Source of the DNA: Tautonia plasticadhaerens
GTDB taxonomy: Bacteria; Planctomycetota; Planctomycetia; Isosphaerales; Isosphaeraceae
DNA length: 64,000 bases
Reading direction: 5' to 3'
NCBI RefSeq assembly: GCF_007752535.1
Contig: NZ_CP036426.1
Location: forward strand, 3,038,001 to 3,102,000
This document shows, piece by piece, positions 10,601 to 18,773 of this stretch. The position numbers were made by a program, and so were the translations under genes. The first letter of the stretch is position 1. Every line of letters starts with the position of its first letter. A model generated the notes under the pieces. It did not search any database. It was not told the DNA's origin and was given only the letters and a program-made list of their open reading frames with translations.

Positions 10601-12460
10601 GCGGCCGACCGTGTTGAAGGCCTCCCTCGTGTCGACGAGGTCCCGATCCCACGCCTCCGGCAGCAACACCGGGTCATACGAGGCGTGGAGCGAGGCGAAC
10701 GCCGAGCCGGCGGCGAGCAGGTCGTCCAGGTCGCGCCCCCGGTCGTCCCAGGCCGGGTCGTCGAGCGGCAGGTCGACCGGGATCCCCCCGCCGGGCAGGG
10801 GCCGGACGGCTTCCGCCATCGCCTCGGCGCCGGCGAGGTCGATCGGGGCCGGGACGCCCAGCGATTCGGCCAGGGCGGCGGCGGCCGACCGGAGGTCCTC
10901 GGTTGCCCGGCGGGCGGCCCCGGCCCGACGAGAAAGCTCGGAGCGGTCGGAAGGGGTCCAGAGCGATCGGGACGACCGGAGCATCGGGTGGTCGGGCGGC
11001 AGGCGCAGGTCGGCCAGCCGGGCCCGGAGCTGCTCGACCATCAGCTCTCGCTCCCGGAACTCCGGCGCCGACCAGTCGGCCATGCCCGGCACGTCGATCG
11101 GCGGCGGCACGGCCTCCCCCAGCGCGTCCCGCTCCCGGAGGAGGATGCCCGCCGCCTCGTGGGGGCTGACGCCGCTGGATCCGACCGGCGTGTTGACCGC
11201 CCCGGCGAACGTGTTCAACCGGCCCCGGAGGTCTCCCAGGACCTTCGCGTCGTCCTCGGCGGCCCCCGTCCGGGGGCGGCCGAGCTGGAGCGTCCGGCGC
11301 AGCTCGTCGAGCACGTCCCGCTTGCGGGTCCGGTTGCTGTGCAGCTCCAGGCAGGCGGCGCCCAGGCCGACGGCGTCGAGCCTCCGGTGCACCACCTCCA
11401 GGGCCGCCGCCTTCTCGGCCACGAAGAGCACCGACCGGCCCCGGCCGACGGCCTCGGCGATGAGGTTGGCGATCGTCTGGCTCTTGCCCGTCCCCGGAGG
11501 CCCCTGGATGACCAGCGTCCTGCCCTTCGAGGCGTCGACGAGCGCGAGCATCTGCGAGCCGTCGGCGTCGAGCACCGGACGCACGTCGAGCGGGCCGAGC
11601 CTGGCGTCGAGGTGCTCCTCGTCGCCGATCGTCGGCTCTCCCTCGTCTAGCCCCTCGCCGAGCAGGCCGGAGAGGACCGGGTGCGACGACGGCCCGGAGC
11701 CCTCGGGCCATCGGGTCGCGTCGAGGTCCCGGTACATCAGCAACCGGCTGAACGAGAAGAAGCCCAGCGCCGCCGCCTCTCGGTCGACCTTCCAGCCCTT
11801 CTCCCCCGACACGGCGGCGTCGACCGCGTCGAAGTAGGAGACCGGGTCGAGGTCGTCGGCCCCGGGGATTTCGGGCAGCTCGATGCCGAAGCCGGCCCGG
11901 AGGCGCTCGGCCAGCGAGAGGTTCGTGCCGAAGTCCTCGCCCGTATACCGGGCCCGGAAGCGGTCCCGGGCGTTCGACCTCCCCAGGGCCACCGGCAGCA
12001 GGATGAGCGGGGCGAGGACGCTCCGGCCGTTGCGCTCCTCCGACCACCGGAGCATCCCCAGCGCCAGGAACAGCGTGTTGACGCCCAGCTCCTCGACCGA
12101 GCCCCTCGCCGCCGCGTCGATGGCGAGCAGGCGGTCCTGGAGCTGGTCGGCGGGCACGTCGGTCTGGAGGTTCAAGTCGGTCGGGTCGGCCGGGGGGAGT
12201 TCGAGCCCGCCGTTGGGCGGCTCGCCGTGCGACGACTCACCCTCGTCCTCCGGCCCGGGGCGGTCGGGGGCGGGGTCGAACGCCATCCGCTTCCCCTCCC
12301 GGACGAGGATGCGGACGACCTCCGCCGGCGACTCGCCGACGATCGTCAGGCCCCGACGCCTCGGGCGATAGTTCAACAGCGGGTTGCGCAGGCTCAAGTC
12401 GAGCAGGGCGAGGCGGTCGGCGTCGAGCCGGTCGGCGATCACGGCGGGGGAGACGGGCAT
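7625..12460 (-). CDS. large SF1 helicase with DUF4011, Vsr-like nuclease and DUF3320
   Basis: 1,611 residues. The N-terminus (LLDLSLRNPLLNYRP) is typical of DUF4011. Walker A GPPGTGKSQTIANL is near residue 317. Walker B is VVFDEASQ near 962, followed by the UvrD/Upf1-like motif VGDDRQLPP. The helicase C-terminal half (RSRHESLI, then LNVLITRAR) follows. At about 1280-1380 a REase_MTES_1575-type, Vsr-like nuclease segment is visible (RVDLAVVD, LGVLCDG). The C-terminus (1410-1475) matches DUF3320 (PYTMARLEIG). Members of this family are large predicted DNA/RNA helicase-nucleases often found near defence genes. A role in nucleic acid surveillance or phage defence is inference. No partner gene is adjacent: cytidine deaminase lies upstream, the amidohydrolase-like cluster downstream. 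Confidence 0.88.
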   Translation of the reverse strand: MPVSPAVIADRLDADRLALLDLSLRNPLLNYRPRRRGLTIVGESPAEVVRILVREGKRMAFDPAPDRPGPEDEGESSHGEPPNGGLELPPADPTDLNLQTDVPADQLQDRLLAIDAAARGSVEELGVNTLFLALGMLRWSEERNGRSVLAPLILLPVALGRSNARDRFRARYTGEDFGTNLSLAERLRAGFGIELPEIPGADDLDPVSYFDAVDAAVSGEKGWKVDREAAALGFFSFSRLLMYRDLDATRWPEGSGPSSHPVLSGLLGEGLDEGEPTIGDEEHLDARLGPLDVRPVLDADGSQMLALVDASKGRTLVIQGPPGTGKSQTIANLIAEAVGRGRSVLFVAEKAAALEVVHRRLDAVGLGAACLELHSNRTRKRDVLDELRRTLQLGRPRTGAAEDDAKVLGDLRGRLNTFAGAVNTPVGSSGVSPHEAAGILLRERDALGEAVPPPIDVPGMADWSAPEFRERELMVEQLRARLADLRLPPDHPMLRSSRSLWTPSDRSELSRRAGAARRATEDLRSAAAALAESLGVPAPIDLAGAEAMAEAVRPLPGGGIPVDLPLDDPAWDDRGRDLDDLLAAGSAFASLHASYDPVLLPEAWDRDLVDTREAFNTVGRRWWSRWASARHRRAVFRLGTLCRVEPPKAPIDRLALIDAVMEARRHRAAIVEHSCTAARLFGSRWRKEESDFAELAEVARFARRVRDDVRSGRLPVGAIESLDDDDVIRRSLPLADRLRGAIEAHRAALRALADFAGLPPSGGEIRPEGEPGNRPAASPSSDWSALPFDALQGRIDATGDRAEELHAVALVNQRASSCREAGMGAVVEAARSWPEAPRLLSTAFRARWAEALLDRAARERPALGSFSGGDHEAMAERFGALDVAVLGHNRAWAAGEHWSRLPRHQALAGDLAVLRRELEKKTRHLPLRVLFAQAGRAVQAVKPVFLMSPLSVAAYLEPGQLAFDLVVFDEASQVRPVDALGALLRGRQAIVVGDDRQLPPTTFFDRLTAGDEHVDEEDDGGSLASDALESILGLFLAQGAPRRMLRWHYRSRHESLIAVSNREFYDGRLVVFPGPERDRSERGLVLRCLPETAYDRGKSRTNPDEAQAVAEAAMAFARDQLEKPADRRLTLGVAAFSAAQAEAIGRRLERLRRDDPSCEPYFAEEGPEPFFVKNLESVQGDERDAIFISVGYGRDAGGRVSMNFGPLNGEGGERRLNVLITRARLRCEVFTNLRGSDLESGRSAARGVRALRTFLRFAELGELDGDEGRPGASPGVGSGFEEEVARTLRAEGFEVVRGLGSEESRVDLAVVDPDRPGRYRLGVLCDGPSYDAPRSARDRDRIRPGVLRGLGWRLAHAWSPDWWHDPGGKCDELVLMVDRDDDGPVDVPSAPLPASISREVRAEEAGPELSALPPYTMARLEIGPDESDPAALAPDRLAEWVGEVVRVEGPVHEAEVVRRLADAIGLRRLAGKPKEAIERAASSPFRDNGPIRRQGAFLWPGDLGRPEPRDRSALPSSSRRLEYVCAEELSAAVERIVADAFRIAPEDLPPAVCRLLGFPRTTDEARDRVSAVVDALIASGRLERQGHRLSVSGPRPEPDADSGSQGDADRR

Positions 12461-12726
12461 CGTTCGGTCGCTCTCGGTCGGGTTCGTTCGGGCCGCCGGA
12501 TTGATGGGGCTCGATCGTCGAAGCGGGCCGGCCAGGTCAGGGGCCGGCCCTCGCGAGGAGGTCGCCGACGACGAGGAAGCTCCCCGAGGGGAGGGGCACC
12601 ATCACGGCAAGCAACGCGTCGGAGACCACCCGCATCCGCCCCCCTTCGACGGCACTCCGAGGGGAGCTGCGCCGGCGTCCCTCCCGTCATTCTCATCCAT
12701 CCGCAATGCCTCGATCGCCCGGATGT

Positions 12727-13143
12727 TCACCCGGCGAGGTCGCTCGGGCCGAACGCATCCGGCAGCAACTCGGAGAGGGGTCGTCGGATGAGGTCGGGGC
12801 CGTCGCATGCGCAGATGATCTCCGCCCCCGGTCCGAATTCGTAGACCACCTGGCGGCAGGCCCCGCACGGGGCCGTCGGCGAGGGGGTCGGCGTGAAGAC
12901 GACCACCGCCCGGATCGACCGCACGCCGCGTGCCACGGCCCCGAAGACCGCGACCCGCTCGGCGCAGGTGGTCAGCCCGTGCGAGGCGTTCTCGACGTTG
13001 CAGCCGGCGACGATCTCGCCGCCCTCGCCCAGCACCGCCGAGCCGACCGCGAAGCCGCTGTACGGGCAGTAGGCCGACCCGCTTGCCTGCCGGGCCAGCG
13101 CGATCATCCGCTGCAATGTCACGTCGTCCAGCCCGTCGGGCAT
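12727..13143 (-). CDS. cdd: cytidine deaminase
   Basis: 138 residues, the normal length of the small homotetrameric class. Zinc ligands and catalytic glutamate are visible: TCAERVA (C60, E62) and PCGACRQ (C93, C96). The substrate-binding segment YCPYSGFAVG (residues 25-34) precedes a conserved GCNVENAS (48-54). It deaminates cytidine and deoxycytidine to uridines for pyrimidine salvage in the cytosol. The ATG at 13143 gives the family start. Nearest neighbours are unrelated in function. Confidence 0.95.
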   Translation of the reverse strand: MPDGLDDVTLQRMIALARQASGSAYCPYSGFAVGSAVLGEGGEIVAGCNVENASHGLTTCAERVAVFGAVARGVRSIRAVVVFTPTPSPTAPCGACRQVVYEFGPGAEIICACDGPDLIRRPLSELLPDAFGPSDLAG

Positions 13144-13230
13144 GGCGAGCTCCCTCCGCCGGCCGGGGGGCCGGGAGCATCATCCTACCCGCCAGGCCGG
13201 CGGAGGGCGATCCCGGGCGGGGATCTCCGG

Positions 13231-13305
13231 ATCTCGCGCAGGGACGTGGGGCCTCGGGGAACTCGAGGGAATCGCCCCGCGCCCCTCCTCGGCCCTGCGC
13301 GAGAT
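13231..13305. repeat. 13-bp perfect inverted repeat, 49-base loop
   Basis: ATCTCGCGCAGGG at 13231-13243 is the exact reverse complement of CCCTGCGCGAGAT at 13293-13305. It sits just past the stop of the sulfite/nitrite reductase gene and before cdd, both read leftward. It could form a long stem-loop in the read-through transcript (terminator or mRNA 3' stabiliser). No T-run follows. Confidence 0.5.
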
Positions 13306-13312
13306 CGGCCCG

Positions 13313-15082
13313 CTAGGCCTCCGCCCCTTCCGCGGCCAGCGCCTCGACGCCGACCCGGTGGCAGTAGTCGCCGAACGACTCGCCCGGCCCCCGCTCGACC
13401 TTGAAGCGGGTGAAGACGGGGACCAGCTCGTCGACGATCCGCTCCAGCGGGACGTAGTCCTTGTAGACCACGTTCAGGCGGTCTCCCTGGACCCTGCCGC
13501 CGAGGAAGATGGTGTAGGTGCCGGGGCCGGGGGAGCCGTCCGGGTTCTTCGAGGCCCCCCGGCCGACGAGGCCGATGTCGCAGTTGTAGGGGCGGGCGCA
13601 GCCGTTGGGGCAGCCGGTCATGTGGACGCTGTACCGCTCCTCCTCCAGGCCGAGTCGGGCCATCGCCTCCTCGAACTGGCCCATCACCGCGGGGAGCACC
13701 CGCTCCGACTCCGTGACCGCGAGGCCGCAGGTCGGCAGGGCCGGGCAGGCCATCGCCCAGCGCCGGACGGTCGAGGTCTCCTCGGCCGAGGCGATCCCGT
13801 ACTCCTCGAGCCAGGCATTCACCTCGTCCTTCCGATCCGGCGGGATGTCCGTCAGGATGATCGACTGCAGGCAGGTCAGCCGGGCCGGCGAGCCGAACCG
13901 CTCGAAGTAGGCGCGGAGGCCGCTGGCCAGCCTCAGGTCCCCCTCGTCCTTGACCCGGCCGTTCTCGACCGGGATGCCGAGGAACCAGTTGCCGTCCCCC
14001 TGCTCGTGCCAGCCGAGGTGGTCGTCGACCTCGGTGATGGGCAGGTCCCTGGGCGGCGTGAGGGGCTCGCCGAGGTACTCCTCGACCTTGGCCTTGAAGG
14101 CGTCGATCCCCCAGTCGTAGATGACGTACTTCAGCCGGGCCCGCTTGCGGTCCCCCCGGTCGCCGAAGTCGCGTTGGACCTTGAGGACCGCCTCGCCGAC
14201 CCGGAGCGCCTCGGGGCGGGGCACGTAGCACAGGTCGACCGCCACGGCCGGGAACGTCTTCTTGGCGCTGGGCGTGGTGCCCATGCCCCCGCCGACGACG
14301 ACGTTGTAGCCGACGACGTGGCCGCCCTCGACGACGGCGATGTAGCCCAGGTCGTTGGCGTAGACGTCGGTGCAATTGTCATCCGGCAGGGCGAAGGCGG
14401 TCTTGAACTTGCGCGGCATGTAGGTCTTGCCGTAGAGCGGCTCGACCGCGTCGTCTCCGGCGGTGGGGACCAGGGCGGGTTGGGGCCTGGGGGCGTCGGG
14501 GTTGTCGATCTTCTCGCCGTCGAGCCAGATGTCCCAGTAGCTCGACGACCGGGGGGCGAAGTGGGCGGCGAGCCGGGCGCAGTCCTCCTGCATCTCGGCG
14601 TGGACCGCGTCGTGGACCGGCGCCGGGCAGCACAGGACGTTCCGCTCCACGTCGCCGCAGGCGGCTAGCGTGTCGAGCAGCGTCTCGTTCACCTTGCGGA
14701 TCGTGGACTTGAGGTCCTGCTTGAGGATGCCGTGGAGCTGGAACTCCTGGCGGGTCGTGATCCTCAGCGTCTCGTTGCCGACGGCCCTCGACAGCTCGTC
14801 GCAGGCGAGGTACTGCCGGGCGTCGATCCGGCCCCCCGGGATCCGGACCCGGACCATGAACGAGTAGGCCGGCTCCTGCCCCTCGCGGCGGAGCTGCACC
14901 CGGGTGTCCCGGTCGTCCTGCTGGTAGGAGCCGTGGAACTTGAGGATCTGCATCGCCTGCTCGCCGACCGAGGCGCCGTCCGCGTTGACCTCGTCGATCA
15001 GCGGGAGCTTCAGATACTGGCTCTCCAGCTTCAGGGCCTCGACCTTGCTCCGCTTCGGTGCGCCGTTGCCGCCGGTGCTCAC
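13313..15082 (-). CDS. siroheme [4Fe-4S] sulfite/nitrite reductase
   Basis: 589 residues from GTG 15082, chosen because GGAGGGGG lies 6-7 bases upstream. The frame is open further but that part is uncharacteristic. The ferredoxin-like half-repeats are visible (ILKFHGSYQQDDRD; RITTRQEFQLHGI), and the four cluster ligands are C446 and C452 (ACPALPTC) and C491 and C495 (GCPNGC). It reduces sulfite to sulfide, or nitrite to ammonia, with six electrons. The NirA/CysI families are hard to separate by eye. No flavoprotein subunit is adjacent, so a ferredoxin donor is plausible. The promoter and palindrome upstream suggest control by a repressor. Confidence 0.9.
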   Translation of the reverse strand: MSTGGNGAPKRSKVEALKLESQYLKLPLIDEVNADGASVGEQAMQILKFHGSYQQDDRDTRVQLRREGQEPAYSFMVRVRIPGGRIDARQYLACDELSRAVGNETLRITTRQEFQLHGILKQDLKSTIRKVNETLLDTLAACGDVERNVLCCPAPVHDAVHAEMQEDCARLAAHFAPRSSSYWDIWLDGEKIDNPDAPRPQPALVPTAGDDAVEPLYGKTYMPRKFKTAFALPDDNCTDVYANDLGYIAVVEGGHVVGYNVVVGGGMGTTPSAKKTFPAVAVDLCYVPRPEALRVGEAVLKVQRDFGDRGDRKRARLKYVIYDWGIDAFKAKVEEYLGEPLTPPRDLPITEVDDHLGWHEQGDGNWFLGIPVENGRVKDEGDLRLASGLRAYFERFGSPARLTCLQSIILTDIPPDRKDEVNAWLEEYGIASAEETSTVRRWAMACPALPTCGLAVTESERVLPAVMGQFEEAMARLGLEEERYSVHMTGCPNGCARPYNCDIGLVGRGASKNPDGSPGPGTYTIFLGGRVQGDRLNVVYKDYVPLERIVDELVPVFTRFKVERGPGESFGDYCHRVGVEALAAEGAEA

Positions 15083-15168
15083 AAGCCCCCTCCGTCCGTT
15101 CGGTTCGCTCGACCCGGTCGACCGACGCCCGCACGATCCCTTCGTGGCAGGTCGCCAATCTTCAGTTG

Positions 15169-15187
15169 GTTCATGATCATCGTGAAC
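15169..15187. promoter_or_regulatory. 19-bp near-palindrome, candidate operator
   Basis: GTTCATGATCATCGTGAAC: the two 9-base arms match at 8 of 9 positions around a central base. It lies immediately downstream of the predicted -10 box for the sulfite/nitrite reductase gene, over the expected transcription start. This is the position of a repressor operator. The regulator is unknown and not encoded nearby. Confidence 0.5.
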
Positions 15188-15194
15188 AATACCC

Positions 15195-15223
15195 ATTCTA
15201 GTGCGAACGTCCCGGCGGATCAA
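15195..15223 (-). promoter_or_regulatory. sigma70-like promoter of sulfite/nitrite reductase
   Basis: On the minus strand TTGATC (15223-15218) and TAGAAT (15200-15195) are separated by exactly 17 bases. They match the consensus -35 in 4 of 6 positions and the consensus -10 in 5 of 6. Predicted start near 15188, giving a leader of about 100 bases to the GTG at 15082. Confidence 0.5.
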
Positions 15224-15327
15224 TCGCGATCGGGCGGGTCCCCGGCCTGTGACGGGGTCGCCCCCGGCGGTAGACTCGGTCGGACGCCAATCGGACCCGG
15301 CCGCCGACCCCTGGGGATCTCGACCTG

Positions 15328-15870
15328 ATGGGCAGCTACCGGCTCGAAGGGCCCAAGCCGGCCCGGATGTACGAGGTGATCCTGCCGAAGAAGCTGGGCT
15401 ACTACGGCAAGATCGAGGAGGTGCTCGAGGACCTCTTCGACGAGCGGGCGATCCGGTCCGTCCCCTTCGTGCAGCGGCAGATCGCCGAGGCCCGGGATCG
15501 GGATGCCGGCTTCGACGAGGACGCCTGGATCCGGACGCTCTGCGAGGCATCCCGGGGCTACTCGATCTACGAGATGGACGGCCGGTACCTCTCGGCCGCC
15601 GGGCCGATCGACGAGCGGGTGCTCGTCTTCCGGTTCATCTTCCACAACCCGGCCGAGCCCCCGCCCTCGAACTCGGCGCTCCGCACCGACTTCCTCGCCG
15701 CGTCGCTGGAGGTCGTCAACTTCCTGGTCGCCCACCGCTTCGCCGAGGAGCTGGGCGTCGAGGAGGAGATCTGGTTCCTCGAATACACCGAGCCCCGGCT
15801 GGCCATCTGGCGGAAGGTCGACGACGCCGCCACCGGGGCCGACCCACCCGCATCGGAGGCCGACCGGTGA
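15328..15870 (+). CDS. conserved hypothetical protein, 180 aa
   Basis: Not recognised. A soluble, mixed-charge protein with many aromatic residues and no signal peptide or membrane segment. It starts MGSYRLEG. Its last codons overlap the start of the DinB gene (GTGA), so the two are translationally coupled. It is read divergently from the sulfite/nitrite reductase gene across a 245-base regulatory region. Confidence 0.7.
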   Translation: MGSYRLEGPKPARMYEVILPKKLGYYGKIEEVLEDLFDERAIRSVPFVQRQIAEARDRDAGFDEDAWIRTLCEASRGYSIYEMDGRYLSAAGPIDERVLVFRFIFHNPAEPPPSNSALRTDFLAASLEVVNFLVAHRFAEELGVEEEIWFLEYTEPRLAIWRKVDDAATGADPPASEADR

Positions 15871-16367
15871 CCCTCGACGTCTTGATCGACCGCTTCGAGA
15901 ACGGCGGGCCCCTGCTGGCCTACTCCATCACGAACCTCTCCCGGGAGCACGAGCTGGCCAGGCCCGGGCCCGGCGCCTGGAGCGTCGCCGAGCTGGTCGT
16001 CCACATGCTCGACAGCGACCTCGTGGGCGCCGACCGCATCAAGCGGGTCATCGCCGAGGACAGCCCGACGCTGCTCGCCTACGACGAGAACGCCTGGCTC
16101 GCCCGCCTCGGCTACGAGGACCTCCCGGTCGAGGAGGCGGTGAGCATGTTCTTGGCCAACCGCCGCTGGGTCTCCCGGATCCTCAGGTCGCTGCCCGAGG
16201 CCGACTTCTCCCGGGCCGGCGATCACACCGAGAAGGGGCGTGTGACCCTGGCCGAGCTGGTCCGGGGCTACGTCGGCCATCTCGACCACCACCTGAAGTT
16301 CCTCTACGCCAAGCGAGGGAACCTCGGCATGGCGGTCTACCCCAGGTACAGCTACGCCCTGGAATGA
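15867..16367 (+). CDS. DinB-family protein
   Basis: 166 residues from GTG 15867, which overlaps the preceding stop codon. The four-helix DinB/YfiT pattern is visible: PGAWSVAELVVHMLDSD in the first helices (WSV..VVHM) and GYVGHLDHHLKFLY near the end, giving the histidine triad (H50s plus HLDHH) that binds a divalent metal. The family includes thiol-dependent transferases and many stress-induced proteins of unknown substrate. The coupling to the unknown upstream protein suggests a joint function. Confidence 0.85.
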   Translation: MTLDVLIDRFENGGPLLAYSITNLSREHELARPGPGAWSVAELVVHMLDSDLVGADRIKRVIAEDSPTLLAYDENAWLARLGYEDLPVEEAVSMFLANRRWVSRILRSLPEADFSRAGDHTEKGRVTLAELVRGYVGHLDHHLKFLYAKRGNLGMAVYPRYSYALE

Positions 16368-16399
16368 GGCCGGGGTCGGGACGGGGCCGGGGCGCGTCC

Positions 16400-17224
16400 T
16401 CACCCCCGGCGTTTCCGGCCGGGGGGGCGGGATCGGCGAGGGGCCGGGCGGGACTCCCCGGTGGCTTCCAGGGCGTCGAGTTCCTCCCAGGGTCCCCGGC
16501 TGACGAACTCGGGAAGCGGGAGGGAGTCGACCGCGGCCCTGATGTCGGGGCCCTTCAGGTCGTCCCGCCGGGTGCCGACGCCCCGGAAGACCGGCAGGTC
16601 CCGGCTCCTGGCGAGGATCTCGCGCCGGGAGCGGCCCTCGGGGGCGTCGGGCCAGGGCCCGGCCTGCTCCCGGAACGTGAAGAAGGAGGGGGCGACCGAG
16701 GCGACGTACTCCCAGTACTCCGGGCTGTCGGTCTGGACCACGAACAGCCCGCCGGGCCCGAGCACGCGGTGGACGTGCTTCAGGAACGCCGGGGTGATGA
16801 GCCGGAACCGGGCCTCCTTCGGGTCGTGGTAGGGCTGGGGGTGGTAGATGTGCACCTCGGCCACGCTGCCGGGGGCGACGTAGGACCTCAGGAACGACTG
16901 CGCGTCCTTCACGATCACCCGGACGTTGTGCAGGCCCCGCTGGTTCGCCCGCTTGGTGGCGTACCGGACGACCGCCGGCACGAGGTCGACGGCCACGTGG
17001 TCGTGGTCGGGGCGGCTCAGGGCGCTGAGCAGGGTATACCGGCCGTTGCCGCAGCCGAGGTCGAGGACCACCGGCGCCTCCCGGCCGAAGATCGCCGCCC
17101 AGTCGAGCGGCCCCTCCTCGGGGGGCGGCAGGCGCTTGATCGCCGTCCGGGCCCACTCGGACTCGGGGAGGATGCGGCCGGGGATCGGCACGCCGAACTC
17201 GGTTTCGATCGGGTCTTGGCTCAT
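16400..17224 (-). CDS. trmB: tRNA (guanine-N7-)-methyltransferase
   Basis: 274 residues. The class I SAM fold opens with VVLDLGCGNGRYT. The TrmB hallmark VAEVHIYHPQPYHDPKEARFR-type segment (HIYHPQPYHD) and LVVQTDSPEY-type substrate residues (FVVQTDSPEYW) are present. It forms m7G46 in the tRNA variable loop. The C-terminus is Arg/Pro-rich and longer than in E. coli TrmB. Converges tail-to-tail with the DinB gene, 32 bases apart. Confidence 0.93.
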   Translation of the reverse strand: MSQDPIETEFGVPIPGRILPESEWARTAIKRLPPPEEGPLDWAAIFGREAPVVLDLGCGNGRYTLLSALSRPDHDHVAVDLVPAVVRYATKRANQRGLHNVRVIVKDAQSFLRSYVAPGSVAEVHIYHPQPYHDPKEARFRLITPAFLKHVHRVLGPGGLFVVQTDSPEYWEYVASVAPSFFTFREQAGPWPDAPEGRSRREILARSRDLPVFRGVGTRRDDLKGPDIRAAVDSLPLPEFVSRGPWEELDALEATGESRPAPRRSRPPGRKRRG

Positions 17225-17291
17225 GGGACTCAGATCTCACGCAGGGTCGCGGAGACGCGGAGGAGAGACGGAGGAGAAGACTCGGGCATCG

Positions 17292-18773
17292 TCACTCTTT
17301 CTCCCGTCTGCGCTCCGCGTCGTTGCGGACCCGTGTGGGATCTTCCTTCGCTGGCGAGGGCACTCGGTTCATCGTGTAGTGGGAGATGTCCGGCTCGGCG
17401 CCGGGCAGGTCGGCCCGAATCTCGTAGATCCGGCCGGGGATCAGCGGCTCCCTCACGGCGAGCCGGACCGATCGGGCATCGTCGCCGGGGGAGACCGAGG
17501 CCACGGAGAGCGGCTCGACGTCCGTCGGCGGCGAGTGGTACGAGCCCTGGAACTCGTGATGATACCGGCGCAGCGAATAGCGGGCCGGGTCCAGGGCGAG
17601 GTCGGGGTCGGGCGGCTCGGCGAGGAACCGCAGGGTGAAGCCGTCCGGCTCAGCATTCGCCTCCAGGATGCCGAAGGCGGGCTGCCCGGTCGGCCGGACC
17701 CGGTAGATCGCCCCCTGCTCGGCCTCTCCCCCCCAGGAGGGCTCCCGGATGCTGCCGACGTAGAGCGTGCCGTCGGGGGCGAACGCCAGGGTCAGCGGGC
17801 CGAGCAGGCCGCCGAGGAAGGGGTAACACGCCCCCTGGATCTGGCCGTCGACCTCCTCCAGCGTCGCCCTCAGGATGAACCGGTGGTTGTACTCGCAGAG
17901 GACCAGCTGGCCCTCCAGGGGCCCGAACTCCCCCCCCGTCTCCGCGAACGCCAGGCCGTTGACCGACCGGGCCCAGGGGTACGGGATGAGCACTGCGGGG
18001 GTGTACGGCTCGGCGTCCTCGGGCCCCGAGGGCGGGTCGGCCTGGCTGGGGTAGCCGTACCAGTGGCCGGGCCGGAGGACGTTGATCTCGCAATTCGTCT
18101 TCTGCTGCCCCTGGTTGTCGGTGAAGAAGACGAGGCCGTCTCGGGAGCGAGTCGCCCAGCCGGTCGGGTAGCGGAGCCCCCCGGCGAGGACCTCGACCGA
18201 GCCGTCGTCCGGGTCCACCGCAATCGCCTTGCCCCGGAGGTGGTGACGCCCTTCCACCGATCGTTCCCGGACGTCGTCGGTGACGGGGCTGACGACGTAC
18301 GAGCCGTCGGTCCATCGGGCGATCCCCGTAGTCCAGTCGTGGTGGTCCCGGGTCACGTCCCAGGCGTCGGTGACGGTGGTCCAGCGCTCGGCCCAGCCGT
18401 CCCCGTCGTCGTCGGCCAGGCGAAGCAGGGCCGACCGGGTGGAGATGACGACCTCGTCCCCCTCGACCGCCATCCCGAGCGGCCAGTGCGGCAGGGTGCC
18501 GGCCCATCTCCGGTAAGTCTCGGGGATGCCGTCGCCGTCCTCGTCGACGACGAGCAGCACGTCGCCGTCCATCGAGCCGACGACGAGCGTCCCGTCCGGG
18601 CGGACGGCCATGCAGCTCGGCAGCACGTCAGCCGGCAGCGGCAGGCGGTCGGCGAGATACCCGGACGCCTCGGGGCCCTGGCCCGTCGCAGGGCAGGCGA
18701 GGGCCGCGCCGAGCAACAGCACCGGGGCGAGCGCCGCGATTCGATGGCCGATCCTCAATGCTCCGTCCCCCAT
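17292..18773 (-). CDS. secreted six-bladed beta-propeller, sugar-dehydrogenase-like
   Basis: 493 residues from ATG 18773 (MGDGALRIGHR), giving a signal peptide ending near ALACPATG. The body is a beta-propeller of the PQQ-dependent glucose/sorbosone dehydrogenase type found in many planctomycete membrane-bound dehydrogenases. Repeated blades read AVRPDGTLVVGSMDGD, DGDGWAERW, GLRYPTGWATR and LAFAPDGTLYVGS. No CxxCH heme motif is present, although many relatives carry a fused cytochrome c. The residues that would bind PQQ cannot be judged by eye, so the substrate is unknown. ATG 18809 would be an alternative start. Confidence 0.7.
   Translation of the reverse strand: MGDGALRIGHRIAALAPVLLLGAALACPATGQGPEASGYLADRLPLPADVLPSCMAVRPDGTLVVGSMDGDVLLVVDEDGDGIPETYRRWAGTLPHWPLGMAVEGDEVVISTRSALLRLADDDGDGWAERWTTVTDAWDVTRDHHDWTTGIARWTDGSYVVSPVTDDVRERSVEGRHHLRGKAIAVDPDDGSVEVLAGGLRYPTGWATRSRDGLVFFTDNQGQQKTNCEINVLRPGHWYGYPSQADPPSGPEDAEPYTPAVLIPYPWARSVNGLAFAETGGEFGPLEGQLVLCEYNHRFILRATLEEVDGQIQGACYPFLGGLLGPLTLAFAPDGTLYVGSIREPSWGGEAEQGAIYRVRPTGQPAFGILEANAEPDGFTLRFLAEPPDPDLALDPARYSLRRYHHEFQGSYHSPPTDVEPLSVASVSPGDDARSVRLAVREPLIPGRIYEIRADLPGAEPDISHYTMNRVPSPAKEDPTRVRNDAERRREKE

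Noticed and set aside
4086-11650. Very long plus-strand open frames (1,133 and 1,381 codons)
   Set aside because: Mirror the codon periodicity of the minus-strand amidohydrolase-like and helicase genes, which have clear domains; the plus-strand translations are low-complexity.
12537-12635. 32-codon minus-strand frame (MRVVSDALLAVMV...) just upstream of the helicase gene
   Set aside because: Reads protein-like but is too short, lacks a properly spaced ribosome site and matches nothing I know.
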